A stretch of 64,000 bases of DNA from positions 1-64,000 of the forward strand of contig NZ_JAATEM010000012.1 of the NCBI RefSeq assembly GCF_012034205.1, given 5' to 3'. The notes beneath the pieces are model-generated. The model ran no database searches. It was not told the DNA's origin and saw only the letters and a list, made by a program, of their open reading frames with translations. The position numbers and the translations under genes were made by a program. Position 1 is the first letter of the stretch; each line of letters opens with the position of its first letter. Positions 18,660-27,139 of the stretch are shown one piece after another. This DNA comes from Streptomyces composti. GTDB lineage: Bacteria > Actinomycetota > Actinomycetes > Streptomycetales > Streptomycetaceae.

Positions 18660-19910
18660 TCACGTCTTGGTGAGGTCCTCGACCTCCTCCTCGGGTTCGC
18701 GGCCCGGGGTGGGGAGGTTGAACTTGGCGATGGCGAAGCGGAAGACCGCGTAGTAGACCGCCGCGAAGACCAGGCCGATCGGGATGATCATCCATGGCTT
18801 GGTCGCCAGGTTCCAGTTGAGGGCGTAGTCGATGAAGCCCGCCGAGAAGGTGAAGCCGGCGTGCACCCCGAGCGCCCAGGTGACCGCCAGGGACAGGGCG
18901 GTGAGCACCGCGTGGATCACGTACAGCATCGGCGCGATGAACATGAACGCGAACTCGATCGGCTCGGTCACACCGGTGACGAACGAGGTCAGCGCCAGGG
19001 ACACCATCATGCCCATCACGGCCTTGCGGCGCTCGGGCCGGGCGGCGTGCGCGATGGCGATGGCGGCGGCCGGAAGACCGAACATCATGATCGGGAAGAA
19101 GCCCGACATGAACATCCCGGCGTCCGGGTCGCCCGCGAAGAAGCGGTTCAGGTCACCGTGGACGACCTCACCGGCGGCGTTGGTGAAGTCACCGATCTGG
19201 AACCAGGAGACCGTGTTGACGAACTGGTGCATGCCGACCGGGATCAGCGCGCGGTTGACCAGACCGAACAGACCCGCACCGAAGGCGCCGAGACCGGTGA
19301 TCCACTCGCCGGCGGCGGAGATGCCGTCACCGATGGGCTCCCAGACCAGGCCGAAGAAGACACCCATCGCGGTGCCGACGAAGGCCATGATGATCGGCAC
19401 CAGCCGGCGGCCGTTGAAGAAGCCCAGCCAGTCCACCAGCTTCTTGCGGTGGTAGCGCTGCCACAGCACGGCCGAGAGCAGACCCATGATGATGCCGCCG
19501 AGGACACCGGGGTTGTTGTAGGTCGCGGCTATGTCCTCGCCGGCCTTGATCTGGGCCTCGGTGACAGGGAACGCCTTCAGGACGTTGCTGTAGACCAGGA
19601 AGCCGACCAGGGCGGCCAGCGCGGTGGAGCCGTCGGCCTTCTTGGCGAAGCCGATGGCCACGCCGATGCAGAAGAGCATCGGCAGATTGTCGAAGATGGC
19701 GCCACCCGCGGTGGCGAACACGGCCGCGACCTTGTCCCAGCCGAGACCGTCGGCGCCGAAGACGTCATCCTGGCCGAGCCGCAGCAGGATGCCCGCCGCC
19801 GGCAGGACGGCAATGGGAAGCTGAAGGCTGCGGCCGACCTTCTGCAGCCCCTGGAACAGGCCGGATCCCCGCTTCTTCGCGGGGGCCGCCGATGCGGTGG
19901 CGGTGCTCAT
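18660..19910 (-). CDS. nagE2: PTS EIIC permease for N-acetylglucosamine (NagE2-type)
   Basis: A 416-aa membrane permease of the glucose/GlcNAc PTS superfamily, with about 8-10 hydrophobic segments. Recognisable blocks are LFQGLQKVGRSLQLPIAVLP, the central NRALIPVGMHQFVNTVSWFQ, GFFPIMMFGLPAAAIAIAHA and TSFVTGVTEPIEFAFMF, the last being the conserved GxTEPIEF substrate loop. No EIIB or EIIA domain is fused; the EIIB nearby (21542) supplies phosphate. In S. coelicolor NagE2 is the main GlcNAc permease. The start at 19910 has GGAGGAACC upstream. Two DasR-type operators lie in the promoter, so GlcNAc-linked DasR control is expected. Confidence 0.9.
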   Translation of the reverse strand: MSTATASAAPAKKRGSGLFQGLQKVGRSLQLPIAVLPAAGILLRLGQDDVFGADGLGWDKVAAVFATAGGAIFDNLPMLFCIGVAIGFAKKADGSTALAALVGFLVYSNVLKAFPVTEAQIKAGEDIAATYNNPGVLGGIIMGLLSAVLWQRYHRKKLVDWLGFFNGRRLVPIIMAFVGTAMGVFFGLVWEPIGDGISAAGEWITGLGAFGAGLFGLVNRALIPVGMHQFVNTVSWFQIGDFTNAAGEVVHGDLNRFFAGDPDAGMFMSGFFPIMMFGLPAAAIAIAHAARPERRKAVMGMMVSLALTSFVTGVTEPIEFAFMFIAPMLYVIHAVLTALSLAVTWALGVHAGFTFSAGFIDYALNWNLATKPWMIIPIGLVFAAVYYAVFRFAIAKFNLPTPGREPEEEVEDLTKT

Positions 19911-19925
19911 GGTTCCTCCATCGGT

Positions 19926-19958
19926 GGTGGTCTACACCACTCAGTGGTGTAGACCTGT
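19926..19958. promoter_or_regulatory. Double DasR-responsive element (dre) in the nagE2 promoter
   Basis: Two dre-like 16-mers, GGTGGTCTACACCACT (19926-19941) and AGTGGTGTAGACCTGT (19943-19958), match the consensus AGTGGTCTAGACCACT at 14 and 13 positions. Bases 19929-19941 and 19943-19955 also form a perfect 13-bp inverted repeat around one central C. The site is about 20 bp upstream of the nagE2 start, suited to repression by the GntR-family regulator DasR. Confidence 0.85.
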
Positions 19959-20062
19959 TGTAGCACGATGAAGGGCGCGTAAGGAACCCGTGATTCCTGC
20001 GACGTCCGCACTACGCTCGGTGACCGCCCCGAAGACCCGCCCGGCGCCCCCGAAAGCCCAGC

Positions 20063-21370
20063 TCAGGCCTTGGTGGTGTCCTCGACCTCCGCCTCCGGCT
20101 CCCGGCCCGGAGTCTTCAGGTCGAACCGGGTGATGGCGAGACGGAAGATCACGTAATAGAGGACGGCGAAGCACAGGCCGATCGGGATGATCGCCCACGG
20201 CCTGGTCGCCAGACCCCAGTTGATCACATAGTCGATCAGACCCGCGGAGAAGCTGAAACCGTCCCGGACGCCGAGCGCCCAGGTCACCGCCATCGACACA
20301 CCCGTCAGCACCGCGTGCACCGCGTACAGCAGCGGGGCGACGAACAGGAACGAGTACTCGATCGGCTCGGTGATACCGGTGACGAAAGAGGTCAGCGCCA
20401 CCGACAGCATCAGACCGCCGATCTCCTTGCGGCGGGCCGGACGGGCGCAGTGGGTGATCGCCAGGGCCGCCGCCGGCAGCGCGAACATCATGATCGGGAA
20501 GAACCCCGAGGTGAACTGCCCCGCATCCGGGTCCCCGGCCAGGAACATGTTGATGTCGCCGTGCACCACCCTCCCGTCCGGCGTCGTGTAGGTGCCGAAC
20601 TGGAACCAGATGGGCACGTTCAGGAACTGATGCAGGCCCACCACGAGCAGCGCCCGGTTCGCCACCCCGAACACACCCGCACCCCAGGCGCCGAGACCGG
20701 TCATCCAGTCGCTGAAACTCTCCAGGGCCTCGCCGACCGGCGGCCAGATCCACAGGCACACCGCCGCGAACGCGATCGCCACGAACGCCATGATGATCGG
20801 CACCAGCCGGCGGCCGTTGAAGAAGCCCAGCCAGTCCACCAGCCGCGTCCGGTGGAAACGCTGCCAGAAGAACGCCGCGAGCAGACCGATGACGATGCCC
20901 CCGAACACCCCCGGATTCTGGTAGTCGTACGCCGTCACCGTGCCGTCCGCCAGCTGGCAGCCGACGTCCGGCACCGCCTTCGCGCCCTCCGGGCAGTCCT
21001 TGGGGAACTGCCGCAGCACATTGAAATAGACGAGGAAACCGGCCACCGCCGCCAGCGCCGTCGAACCGTCCGCCTTCTTCGCCATGCCGATCGCCACGCC
21101 GACGCAGAACAGCAGCGGCAGACCCAGCGAACCGTCCAGCAGCGCACCGCCCGCGCCGCTCATCACCTTGGAGACATTGGTCCAGCCGAGCCCGTCGTCG
21201 CCGAAGACGTCCGGCTGCCCCAGCCGGTTGAGGATGCCCGCCGCAGGCAGCACCGCGATCGGCAGCTGAAGACTGCGGCCCATCTTCTGCAGACCCTGGA
21301 ACAGCCGGTTCCAGCGCTCCCGGACAGGGCTGACGGTCTCCTCGCTCCCGGCGGGACGGTCAGTGCTCAT
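20063..21370 (-). CDS. malX2: PTS EIIC permease, NagE2 paralogue (MalX2-type)
   Basis: A 435-aa PTS permease paralogous to the adjacent nagE2 product. It shares LFQGLQKMGRSLQLPIAVLP, NRALLVVGLHQFLNVPIWFQ, FFPIMMFALPAAALAITHC and FVTGITEPIEYSFLFVAPLL. It differs by a Cys-containing periplasmic-type insert (DCPEGAKAVPDVGCQLADG, residues about 120-140). The start at 21370 has AGGGGA upstream; a longer frame adds a non-homologous leader. The name follows the S. coelicolor order. That locus has a minor or unclear role beside nagE2, so the substrate may be GlcNAc or another sugar. A dre site lies in the shared promoter with nagF. Confidence 0.85.
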   Translation of the reverse strand: MSTDRPAGSEETVSPVRERWNRLFQGLQKMGRSLQLPIAVLPAAGILNRLGQPDVFGDDGLGWTNVSKVMSGAGGALLDGSLGLPLLFCVGVAIGMAKKADGSTALAAVAGFLVYFNVLRQFPKDCPEGAKAVPDVGCQLADGTVTAYDYQNPGVFGGIVIGLLAAFFWQRFHRTRLVDWLGFFNGRRLVPIIMAFVAIAFAAVCLWIWPPVGEALESFSDWMTGLGAWGAGVFGVANRALLVVGLHQFLNVPIWFQFGTYTTPDGRVVHGDINMFLAGDPDAGQFTSGFFPIMMFALPAAALAITHCARPARRKEIGGLMLSVALTSFVTGITEPIEYSFLFVAPLLYAVHAVLTGVSMAVTWALGVRDGFSFSAGLIDYVINWGLATRPWAIIPIGLCFAVLYYVIFRLAITRFDLKTPGREPEAEVEDTTKA

Positions 21371-21408
21371 CCGGTCCCCTTCACTGCGGGTTTGGCGACC
21401 GTCCCCCC

Positions 21409-21424
21409 GGTGGTGTAGACCAGT
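21409..21424. promoter_or_regulatory. DasR-responsive element between malX2 and nagF
   Basis: GGTGGTGTAGACCAGT matches the dre consensus at 13 of 16 positions. It lies in the divergent intergenic region, 39 bp from the malX2 start and about 120 bp from nagF, so it could control both. Confidence 0.8.
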
Positions 21425-21541
21425 CGACGGACGGTTCCGCTGTCGTGACGACATCATTCGGCACGCACGACACGACCGCTCGCGAAGATGGGCCAACTGT
21501 GGGTTACTGCGACAAAGCGGTTCGGATCAGGGAGAACGAAC

Positions 21542-21775
21542 ATGGCCACCAAGGCTGAGAAGATCGTTGCCGGGCTGGGCGGCATCGACAACATCGAAGA
21601 GGTCGAGGGCTGCATCACCCGCCTCCGCACCGAGGTCGCGGACCCCGCCAAGGTCGACGAGGCCGCCCTGAAGGCCGCCGGAGCCCACGGCGTCGTCAAG
21701 ATGGGCAGCGCCATCCAGGTCGTCATCGGCACCGACGCCGACCCCATCGCGGCGGAGATCGAAGACATGATGTGA
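21542..21775 (+). CDS. nagF: PTS EIIB component for N-acetylglucosamine
   Basis: A 77-aa soluble EIIB domain of the glucose family. The phosphorylated cysteine is Cys24 in [12 protein letters not shown], and the conserved [20 protein letters not shown] follows. It accepts phosphate from EIIA and passes it to sugar carried by NagE2. The start at ATG 21542 has GGGAGAACGAAC upstream. It is divergent from malX2 and shares the dre site. Free-standing EIIB plus EIIC is the usual Streptomyces layout. Confidence 0.92.
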   Translation: MATKAEKIVAGLGGIDNIEEVEGCITRLRTEVADPAKVDEAALKAAGAHGVVKMGSAIQVVIGTDADPIAAEIEDMM

Positions 21776-21850
21776 GGCGCCCGCCACCGGCACAGCCGGC
21801 ACCCGGCACGGCGGCACAGCACGGCTGATCGACCGCCGCCCAAGGGTTCC

Positions 21851-21883
21851 GAGGGGCCCGCCCCACCACGGGACGGGCCCCTC
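21851..21883 (+). terminator. Hairpin between nagF and rph
   Basis: A 10-bp perfect stem GAGGGGCCCG / CGGGCCCCTC with a 13-nt loop, located 75 bp past nagF and 25 bp before rph. Confidence 0.7.
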
Positions 21884-21908
21884 ACGCCTTACGGCTAGGC
21901 TCGAGACC

Positions 21909-22646
<738 letters not shown>

Positions 22647-22835
22647 GAGAAGCGGCAGGAGAAGCCACGGCGGCATGGCAAGGTAAAAGGCGCACCAAAT
22701 CAGGTGGCCGCCGCGGGCAACCACGCCGGTCACCGCCGCGTCTGAACGGGTACGGGCGCACCGGATCGAACCGATGCGCCCGGCCAGCCGCTGAAGGCCG
22801 GCCCGCAGACCGGCCGGCGAGGGAGGGACCGTTCC

Positions 22836-23234
22836 GTGGCCGCGAGCCTCCGACGCCGCACCGCAGCCGTCGCCGCCACCCTGGCGGCGGTCGCGCTGAC
22901 CGCCGGACTGACCACCGGCTGCGACGCCGTCGACAAGGCACTGGACTGCGTCCAGACCGCCGACGCCATCGCCGACAGCGTCACCGAGCTCCAGCAGGCC
23001 GTGGAGAACGCCTCCGACGACCCCACCCAGCTCGAGGAGTCGCTGGACTCCATCGACAAGAACCTCGGCGAGATCGGCGACAAGACCGACAACGCCGACG
23101 TCGACAAGGCCGTCAAGGACCTCGGCAAGGCCGTCGACAACGTGCGCACCGCCATCGAGGACGGCGACAACACCCCCGACATCAGCCCGGTCACCGACGC
23201 GGCCGGCGAACTGACCAAGGTCTGCACGCCGTAA
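22836..23234 (+). CDS. Putative secreted lipoprotein
   Basis: A 132-aa protein that starts with GTG at 22836. It has a lipoprotein signal peptide: basic RRR, a hydrophobic Ala-rich core and lipobox TTGC near residue 29. The mature part is acidic and helical (TELQQAVENASDDPTQLEES, DKAVKDLGKAVDNVRTAIED), like a small coiled-coil surface protein. It sits between rph and rdgB. The function is unknown. Confidence 0.7.
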   Translation: MAASLRRRTAAVAATLAAVALTAGLTTGCDAVDKALDCVQTADAIADSVTELQQAVENASDDPTQLEESLDSIDKNLGEIGDKTDNADVDKAVKDLGKAVDNVRTAIEDGDNTPDISPVTDAAGELTKVCTP

Positions 23235-23304
23235 CCAGGCCCGGCCGTCAGGCACCCTCCGCCCACCCGGCACCGGCGCGAAGGCGACGAGCGGTGCACC
23301 GGAA

Positions 23305-23403
23305 CAGGGAACGGACCGGAGGACTGGCGCAGGGAACGGACCGGAGAACCAGCACAAGGAGCGGACCGGAGGACCGGACAGGGAACGGACCCGGGGGACC
23401 GGA
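23305..23403 (+). repeat. Four tandem 25-bp imperfect repeats upstream of rdgB
   Basis: Units begin at 23305, 23330, 23355 (24 bp) and 23379. The shared core is CAGGGAACGGACCGGAGGAC, and a decayed fifth copy follows to about 23425. They lie between the lipoprotein gene and rdgB, whose start codon is 36 bp past the last full unit. Confidence 0.75.
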
Positions 23404-23438
23404 ACGGTGAACGGCCGGGGACCGGAATACTGGTCCCC

Positions 23439-24041
23439 ATGACCCGCCTGATCCTCGCCACCCGCAACGCCGGAAAGATCACCGAACTCCGGGCGATCCT
23501 CGCCGAGGCCGGCCTGACCCACGAACTGGTCGGCGCCGACGCCTACCCGGACATCCCCGACGTCAGGGAAACCGGCGTCACCTTCGCCGAGAACGCCATG
23601 CTCAAGGCCCGCGCCCTGGCCCGGGCCACGGGCCTTCCCGCGGTCGCCGACGACTCCGGCCTGTGTGTGGACGTCCTGGGCGGCGCCCCCGGCATTTTCT
23701 CGGCCCGCTGGGCCGGCCGCCACGGCGACGACAAGGCCAACCTGGACCTGCTGCTGGCCCAGCTCTCCGACGTCCCCGACGAGCACCGGGGCGCCCACTT
23801 CGCCTGCGCCGCCGCCCTGGCCCTGCCCGACGGCACGGAGCGCGTGGTCGAGGGGCAGCTCCGCGGCACCCTGCGCCGCGAGCCCGCCGGCACCAACGGC
23901 TTCGGCTACGACCCGATCCTCCAGCCCGAGGGCGAGACCCGCACCTGCGCGGAGCTGGCCCCCGAGGAGAAGAACGCGATCAGCCACCGCGGCAAGGCGT
24001 TCCGGGCACTGGTGCCGGCGGTACGGGAGCTGCTGGGCTGA
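23439..24041 (+). CDS. rdgB: XTP/dITP pyrophosphatase (RdgB/HAM1)
   Basis: A 200-aa house-cleaning enzyme that hydrolyses non-canonical purine triphosphates (XTP, ITP, dITP). It has LILATRNAGKITEL at the start, the TFAENAMLKARAL metal box, ADDSGLCVDVLGGAPGIFSA, the GTNGFGYDPI loop and the terminal EKNAISHRGKA. Full length. The start is at 23439. The stop is followed by a hairpin and a tRNA gene on the other strand. Confidence 0.96.
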   Translation: MTRLILATRNAGKITELRAILAEAGLTHELVGADAYPDIPDVRETGVTFAENAMLKARALARATGLPAVADDSGLCVDVLGGAPGIFSARWAGRHGDDKANLDLLLAQLSDVPDEHRGAHFACAAALALPDGTERVVEGQLRGTLRREPAGTNGFGYDPILQPEGETRTCAELAPEEKNAISHRGKAFRALVPAVRELLG

Positions 24042-24051
24042 GAGACGACAC

Positions 24052-24075
24052 GGGGCTGTCGCCACGGACAGCCCC
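24052..24075 (+). terminator. Short hairpin after rdgB
   Basis: GGGGCTGTC / GACAGCCCC, a 9-bp perfect stem with a 6-nt loop, 10 bp after the rdgB stop. Confidence 0.65.
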
Positions 24076-24083
24076 TGCGTCGG

Positions 24084-24158
24084 TGGGCCCGGTGGGACTC
24101 GAACCCACGACACACCGGACCTAAACCGGCGCCCTCTTGCCAGCTGGGGTACGGGCCC
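24084..24158 (-). tRNA. tRNA with UAG anticodon (tRNA-Leu by codon), short variable loop
   Basis: The reverse strand folds as a cloverleaf: acceptor GGGCCCG/CGGGCCC, T-arm GTGGG-TTCGAGT-CCCAC, and anticodon arm GCCGG-TTTAGGT-CCGGT, placing TAG at positions 34-36. That anticodon reads CUA (Leu). The variable region is only 5 nt (GTGTC), unlike usual bacterial leucine tRNAs, which have a long variable arm. The D-stem is only 3 bp plus a C/A mismatch. CCA is not encoded after the discriminator A. Confidence 0.85.
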
Positions 24159-24173
24159 GCAGCCGAGCTAACT

Positions 24174-24833
24174 CTACTGGGCGCGACGACGCGCTCGTCG
24201 GCCTCCTCGGCACCAGGTGTCCGTGATCGCGTGACAGTTGGGACAGAGCAACCGGAGGTTCTCCCGCCGGTTGTCGCTCCAGTCGCCGTTGATGTGATCG
24301 ATTTCCAGTGTCATGGGCCTGCCGAGCCATTCCGGCCCTGTGCCGCACCTGGCGCACTCATGCGGCACGCCCACTGCGAGAAGGGCCCGGCGCAGCAGCA
24401 CGGTCTCCGTCCGACGCGTCCCTTCGCGCTTGACCAGGATGTCCTCCGGTGCCTTCGCGTTGTGGCTCCGCTTGCCCCTCCGGTGCCCCTGCCCCACGAA
24501 GTGCGAGGTGGTGATGCCCTCCTCGGAGATCCACCGGCGCAGCGTCGCGCGCTGTCCGCCGTTGTCCGGGCGCCCCAGCCGGCGCGGCACCTCGGCGACG
24601 GAAGCCGATGCGAGGACCGCCGAACGCAACTCGTCGGACGTGGGACGGGGCGTCCGCTGGGAGAGACCGAGGTGGCGGATGTCGATCCCGAAGTGGGCGA
24701 AGCGCCTCATCAGGTGGCGACGGAGACTTCTGTACGGGCGAGTTCCCAGGAAGGCGATCACCTCGTCGAGGCTGGAGCACCGTGCCGCGGCTTCCGCCAG
24801 CCGCTCGCGCGTGTACCGGATGCCACCGGTCAT
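24174..24833 (-). CDS. HNH endonuclease with two N-terminal DNA-binding-like repeats (downstream copy)
   Basis: A 219-aa HNH nuclease. The catalytic zinc site is at the C-terminus: CARCGTGPEW, then LEIDHINGDWSDNRRENLRL and LCPNCHAITDTW, giving His-Asn-His with two CxxC pairs. The N-terminal half has two similar 45-residue units, starting YTRERLAEAAARCSSLDEVI and PTSDELRSAVLASASVAEV, each ending in a GI-x-x-x-H-L/F motif; these look like small helical DNA-binding modules. The ATG at 24833 overlaps the stop of its tandem paralogue by 4 nt, so they are translated together. It ends 16 bp from the tRNA gene. Possibly a homing or defence nuclease; target unknown. Confidence 0.85.
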   Translation of the reverse strand: MTGGIRYTRERLAEAAARCSSLDEVIAFLGTRPYRSLRRHLMRRFAHFGIDIRHLGLSQRTPRPTSDELRSAVLASASVAEVPRRLGRPDNGGQRATLRRWISEEGITTSHFVGQGHRRGKRSHNAKAPEDILVKREGTRRTETVLLRRALLAVGVPHECARCGTGPEWLGRPMTLEIDHINGDWSDNRRENLRLLCPNCHAITDTWCRGGRRARRRAQ

Positions 24834-25483
24834 CGGGCCGGACGCCCCTTGCTCCGGCCTCGGTAGGAGTCCGTCGTGGAGTGGCAGTTCGGGCAGAGGA
24901 ACCGGAGGTTCTCGAAGCGGTTGTTGCGCCAGTCGCCGTCGATGTGGTCGATCTCGAGCGGGAGCGGATGCCCCTGCCAGACGCCGTCCGTCCCGCACAA
25001 GGCGCACCGCTCCTTCCTGCCGAGTTCGAGCATGGCCCGCTTGAGACGACCGCTGGGGACCCGCCTCGCGTGCTCCGACGCGTCCGCGACGAGGATCTCC
25101 TCGGGGGTCCGGCGGCGCTGATTGTGACGCTGCCGCTCGGTGCGGACCACCGGTGTGAAGTGGGATGTGTCGAGGCCGAGAGCCTTGATCCGCCGGGTGA
25201 TGTGGGTGTGATGCCCCCCGACCACGTCGAGCCCGAGTCTGCGGAGAACCTCGCTCACGCTCTTCGAGCCGGCGACCACGGGTTCGAGGACTTCCCTGGA
25301 CCACTTGGCGCCTTCGCGTTCGAAGTGGGAGACATCCACCCCCAGCTTCTTCATCCGCCGGGCGACGTAGTCACGCGTCGGACTCCTGGGATCCACCCCC
25401 AGCCTCACCAGCGCCTCGGAGAGGTTCCGCGCCCCTCGGGCCGCCTCCTCCAGCCGCTCCCTGGTGTACGCACTCGCCCCCAT
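24830..25483 (-). CDS. HNH endonuclease with two N-terminal DNA-binding-like repeats (upstream copy)
   Basis: A 217-aa paralogue of the next gene. The HNH zinc site is CALCGTDGVWQGHPLPLEID, then HIDGDWRNNRFENLRFLCPN with a final CHSTTDSY. The N-terminal repeats start YTRERLEEAARGARNLSEAL and WSREVLEPVVAGSKSVSEVL; each ends GVDVSHF or GLDTSHF. The ATG at 25483 begins the first repeat; the frame is open further upstream but without repeat similarity. The 4-nt overlap with the second copy suggests a duplicated operon. A 52-nt palindrome lies upstream. Confidence 0.85.
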   Translation of the reverse strand: MGASAYTRERLEEAARGARNLSEALVRLGVDPRSPTRDYVARRMKKLGVDVSHFEREGAKWSREVLEPVVAGSKSVSEVLRRLGLDVVGGHHTHITRRIKALGLDTSHFTPVVRTERQRHNQRRRTPEEILVADASEHARRVPSGRLKRAMLELGRKERCALCGTDGVWQGHPLPLEIDHIDGDWRNNRFENLRFLCPNCHSTTDSYRGRSKGRPAR

Positions 25484-25572
25484 CGCGTCCTGCCCCCTCC
25501 GCCGGCGATCAGATGTTCGTGATCCCGTACGGAGTAACGAATCGTTTGTCGGACGGTCACGCACGGAATGCG

Positions 25573-25624
25573 GAGCGGCTCGTACCGGTGGTGCACGGCC
25601 GTGCACCACCGGTACGAGCCGCTC
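25573..25624. terminator. Near-perfect 52-nt palindrome upstream of the HNH pair and after bcp
   Basis: The 26-bp arms are fully complementary with no unpaired spacer (centre GTGCACGG|CCGTGCAC). It lies 37 bp downstream of bcp and 90 bp upstream of the HNH pair start. It is most simply the bcp terminator, though it could also serve as a regulator site. Confidence 0.7.
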
Positions 25625-25661
25625 GGGGACGCGGGGGACGGGGCAGGTTCAGATGCCCAGG

Positions 25662-26129
25662 TCAGATGCCCAGGTCCTTGATGATCTTGGCTACGTGGCC
25701 GGTGGCGCGGACGTTGTAGAGGGCGCGCTCGACCCTGCCCTCCTCGTCCACGATGATCGTGGAACGGATGACGCCCATGTACGTGCGGCCGTAGTTCTTC
25801 TTCTCGCCCCAGGCGCCGTAGGCCTCCAGGACCTGCTTGTCCGGGTCGGAGAGCAGGGTGACCTTCAGGGACTCCGCCTCACGGAACTTCGCCAGCTTCT
25901 CCGGCTTGTCGGGGCTGATGCCGATGACGTCGTAGCCGGCGCCGGCCAGGAGCTCCAGGTTGTCGGTGAAGTCGCAGGCCTGCTTGGTGCAGCCGGGAGT
26001 GAGGGCGGCAGGGTAGAAGTAGACGATGACCTTGCGGCCCTTGCGGTCGGACAGGGAGACCTGGTTGCCGTCGGCGTCGGGGAGGGTGAAGTCGGGGGCC
26101 ACGTCCCCGGGCTGGAGTCGCTCGCTCAT
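25662..26129 (-). CDS. bcp: Thioredoxin-dependent peroxiredoxin (Bcp/PrxQ family)
   Basis: A 155-aa cytosolic thiol peroxidase that reduces hydroperoxides. The peroxidatic Cys47 and resolving Cys52 lie in TPGCTKQACDF, the PrxQ arrangement with four residues between them. The conserved FYPAALTPGC and RSTIIVDEEG are present. The start is at 26129. It is divergent from the DUF3618 gene. Confidence 0.95.
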   Translation of the reverse strand: MSERLQPGDVAPDFTLPDADGNQVSLSDRKGRKVIVYFYPAALTPGCTKQACDFTDNLELLAGAGYDVIGISPDKPEKLAKFREAESLKVTLLSDPDKQVLEAYGAWGEKKNYGRTYMGVIRSTIIVDEEGRVERALYNVRATGHVAKIIKDLGI

Positions 26130-26222
26130 CGGACTAGCGTAACCGGGGGTCCTGACATGGCGGCGGCGTGCGGAGCTGACAGACTGTCCGCACAGGTATC
26201 AGCGGATTTCGGAGGCGACACG

Positions 26223-26552
26223 GTGGCGGACACGGCGGACACCAGAACCCCGGCGCAGATCGAGGCGGACATCGAGCGCCGCCGGGCGGTCCTGGCCGAG
26301 ACCCTGGACGAGATCGGTGTGCGCGTGCACCCGAAGACGATCATGGGTGATGCGAAGGCGAAGGTCGCCGCCAACGTGGATCACACGCTGGGGCGGGCCT
26401 ACGTCGGCGTCAACCGTGTGGTGAGTGATGTGAAGGCGAAGTTCGTGGACGCGGACGGCTCTCCCCGCCTCGAGCGGGTCGTTCCGGTGGCGGTCCTGGT
26501 CGTGGGTGTGGTGGGGCTGCTGGCCCTGGGCACCCGGCGGCGCAGGGGCTGA
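26223..26552 (+). CDS. DUF3618 family membrane protein
   Basis: A 109-aa protein with the DUF3618 N-terminal signature (TPAQIEADIERRRAVLAETL) followed by helical RVHPKTIMGDAKAKV and a single C-terminal membrane helix (VVPVAVLVVGVVGLLALGTR) ending in a basic tail. The GTG at 26223 has GGAGGCGACAC upstream. These proteins are common in actinobacteria and often neighbour peroxiredoxins or lipid-stress genes; role unknown. Confidence 0.8.
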   Translation: MADTADTRTPAQIEADIERRRAVLAETLDEIGVRVHPKTIMGDAKAKVAANVDHTLGRAYVGVNRVVSDVKAKFVDADGSPRLERVVPVAVLVVGVVGLLALGTRRRRG

Positions 26553-26596
26553 CCCGCCCGCGTCGGGTCGCGGCGAAGGCAGGTAGGTTTCACAGC

Positions 26597-26953
26597 GTGA
26601 GCGCCAACAGAAACGAGCACAGTCCTCAGCACGACAAGCTGCCCATCCGGATGCTGCACGACCGCGTACTCGTGCGGCAGGACACCAACGAGGGCGAGCG
26701 GCGTTCGGGGGGCGGCATCCTCATCCCCGCCACGGCGGCGGTGGGCCGGCGGCTGGCCTGGGCCGAGGTCGTCGCGGTGGGGCAGAACGTACGGACCGTG
26801 GAGCCGGGTGACCGGGTGCTGTTCGACCCGGAGGACCGCGCCGAGGTCGAGGTGCGGGGGGTCGCGTATGTGCTGATGCGTGAGCGCGATCTGCACGCCG
26901 TGGCCGCGGACCGGTTCGAGGGGTCCGAGGACTCGACCGGCTTGTACCTGTAA
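26597..26953 (+). CDS. GroES-like co-chaperonin family protein
   Basis: A 118-aa cpn10-fold protein. It begins with GTG at 26597. The core is IRMLHDRVLVRQDTNEGERR, the mobile loop is SGGGILIPATAAVGRRL with an ILI triplet, and VEPGDRVLFDPEDRAEVEVRG follows. No groEL lies nearby, and the sequence differs from a canonical housekeeping GroES, so this is a second GroES-like protein that may act with another chaperonin or in another role. A hairpin follows. Confidence 0.85.
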   Translation: MSANRNEHSPQHDKLPIRMLHDRVLVRQDTNEGERRSGGGILIPATAAVGRRLAWAEVVAVGQNVRTVEPGDRVLFDPEDRAEVEVRGVAYVLMRERDLHAVAADRFEGSEDSTGLYL

Positions 26954-26980
26954 ATGTAAACACCTGCGGTTCTCAGGCAG

Positions 26981-27012
26981 GAGGGGCCGGTGACCGTCGT
27001 CACCGGCCCCTC
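26981..27012 (+). terminator. Hairpin terminator of the GroES-like gene
   Basis: A 14-bp perfect stem GAGGGGCCGGTGAC / GTCACCGGCCCCTC with a 4-nt loop (CGTC), then TCGTCGTC. It lies just before the guanidine riboswitch. Confidence 0.85.
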
Positions 27013-27061
27013 TCGTCGTCTCCTGGCTAGGATGGGAAGGTCCGGTGGTTGGCCGCTGGGA

Positions 27062-27103
27062 CCCGACGAGACGCGCCGTACCGGGTGAAGGCAAAGACGA
27101 CGC
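27062..27103 (+). promoter_or_regulatory. Guanidine-III (ykkC-III) riboswitch
   Basis: The RNA CCCGACGAGACGCGCCGTAC, then CGGGTGAAGGCAAAGACGACGC, matches the class: CCxGACGAGxxGCGCCGTAC, the pairing CGGGT, and the C-terminal AAGACGxCGC strand, in the H-type pseudoknot order I know from the Thermobifida fusca example. Mismatches are few. It lies 36 bp before the start codon of an SMR guanidinium exporter, the typical target of this riboswitch. In known cases guanidine binding turns on expression by freeing the ribosome site. Confidence 0.85.
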
Positions 27104-27139
27104 ACCCCCGTTTCCTTTCGTGTCCCGGAGGTGTCCGTC

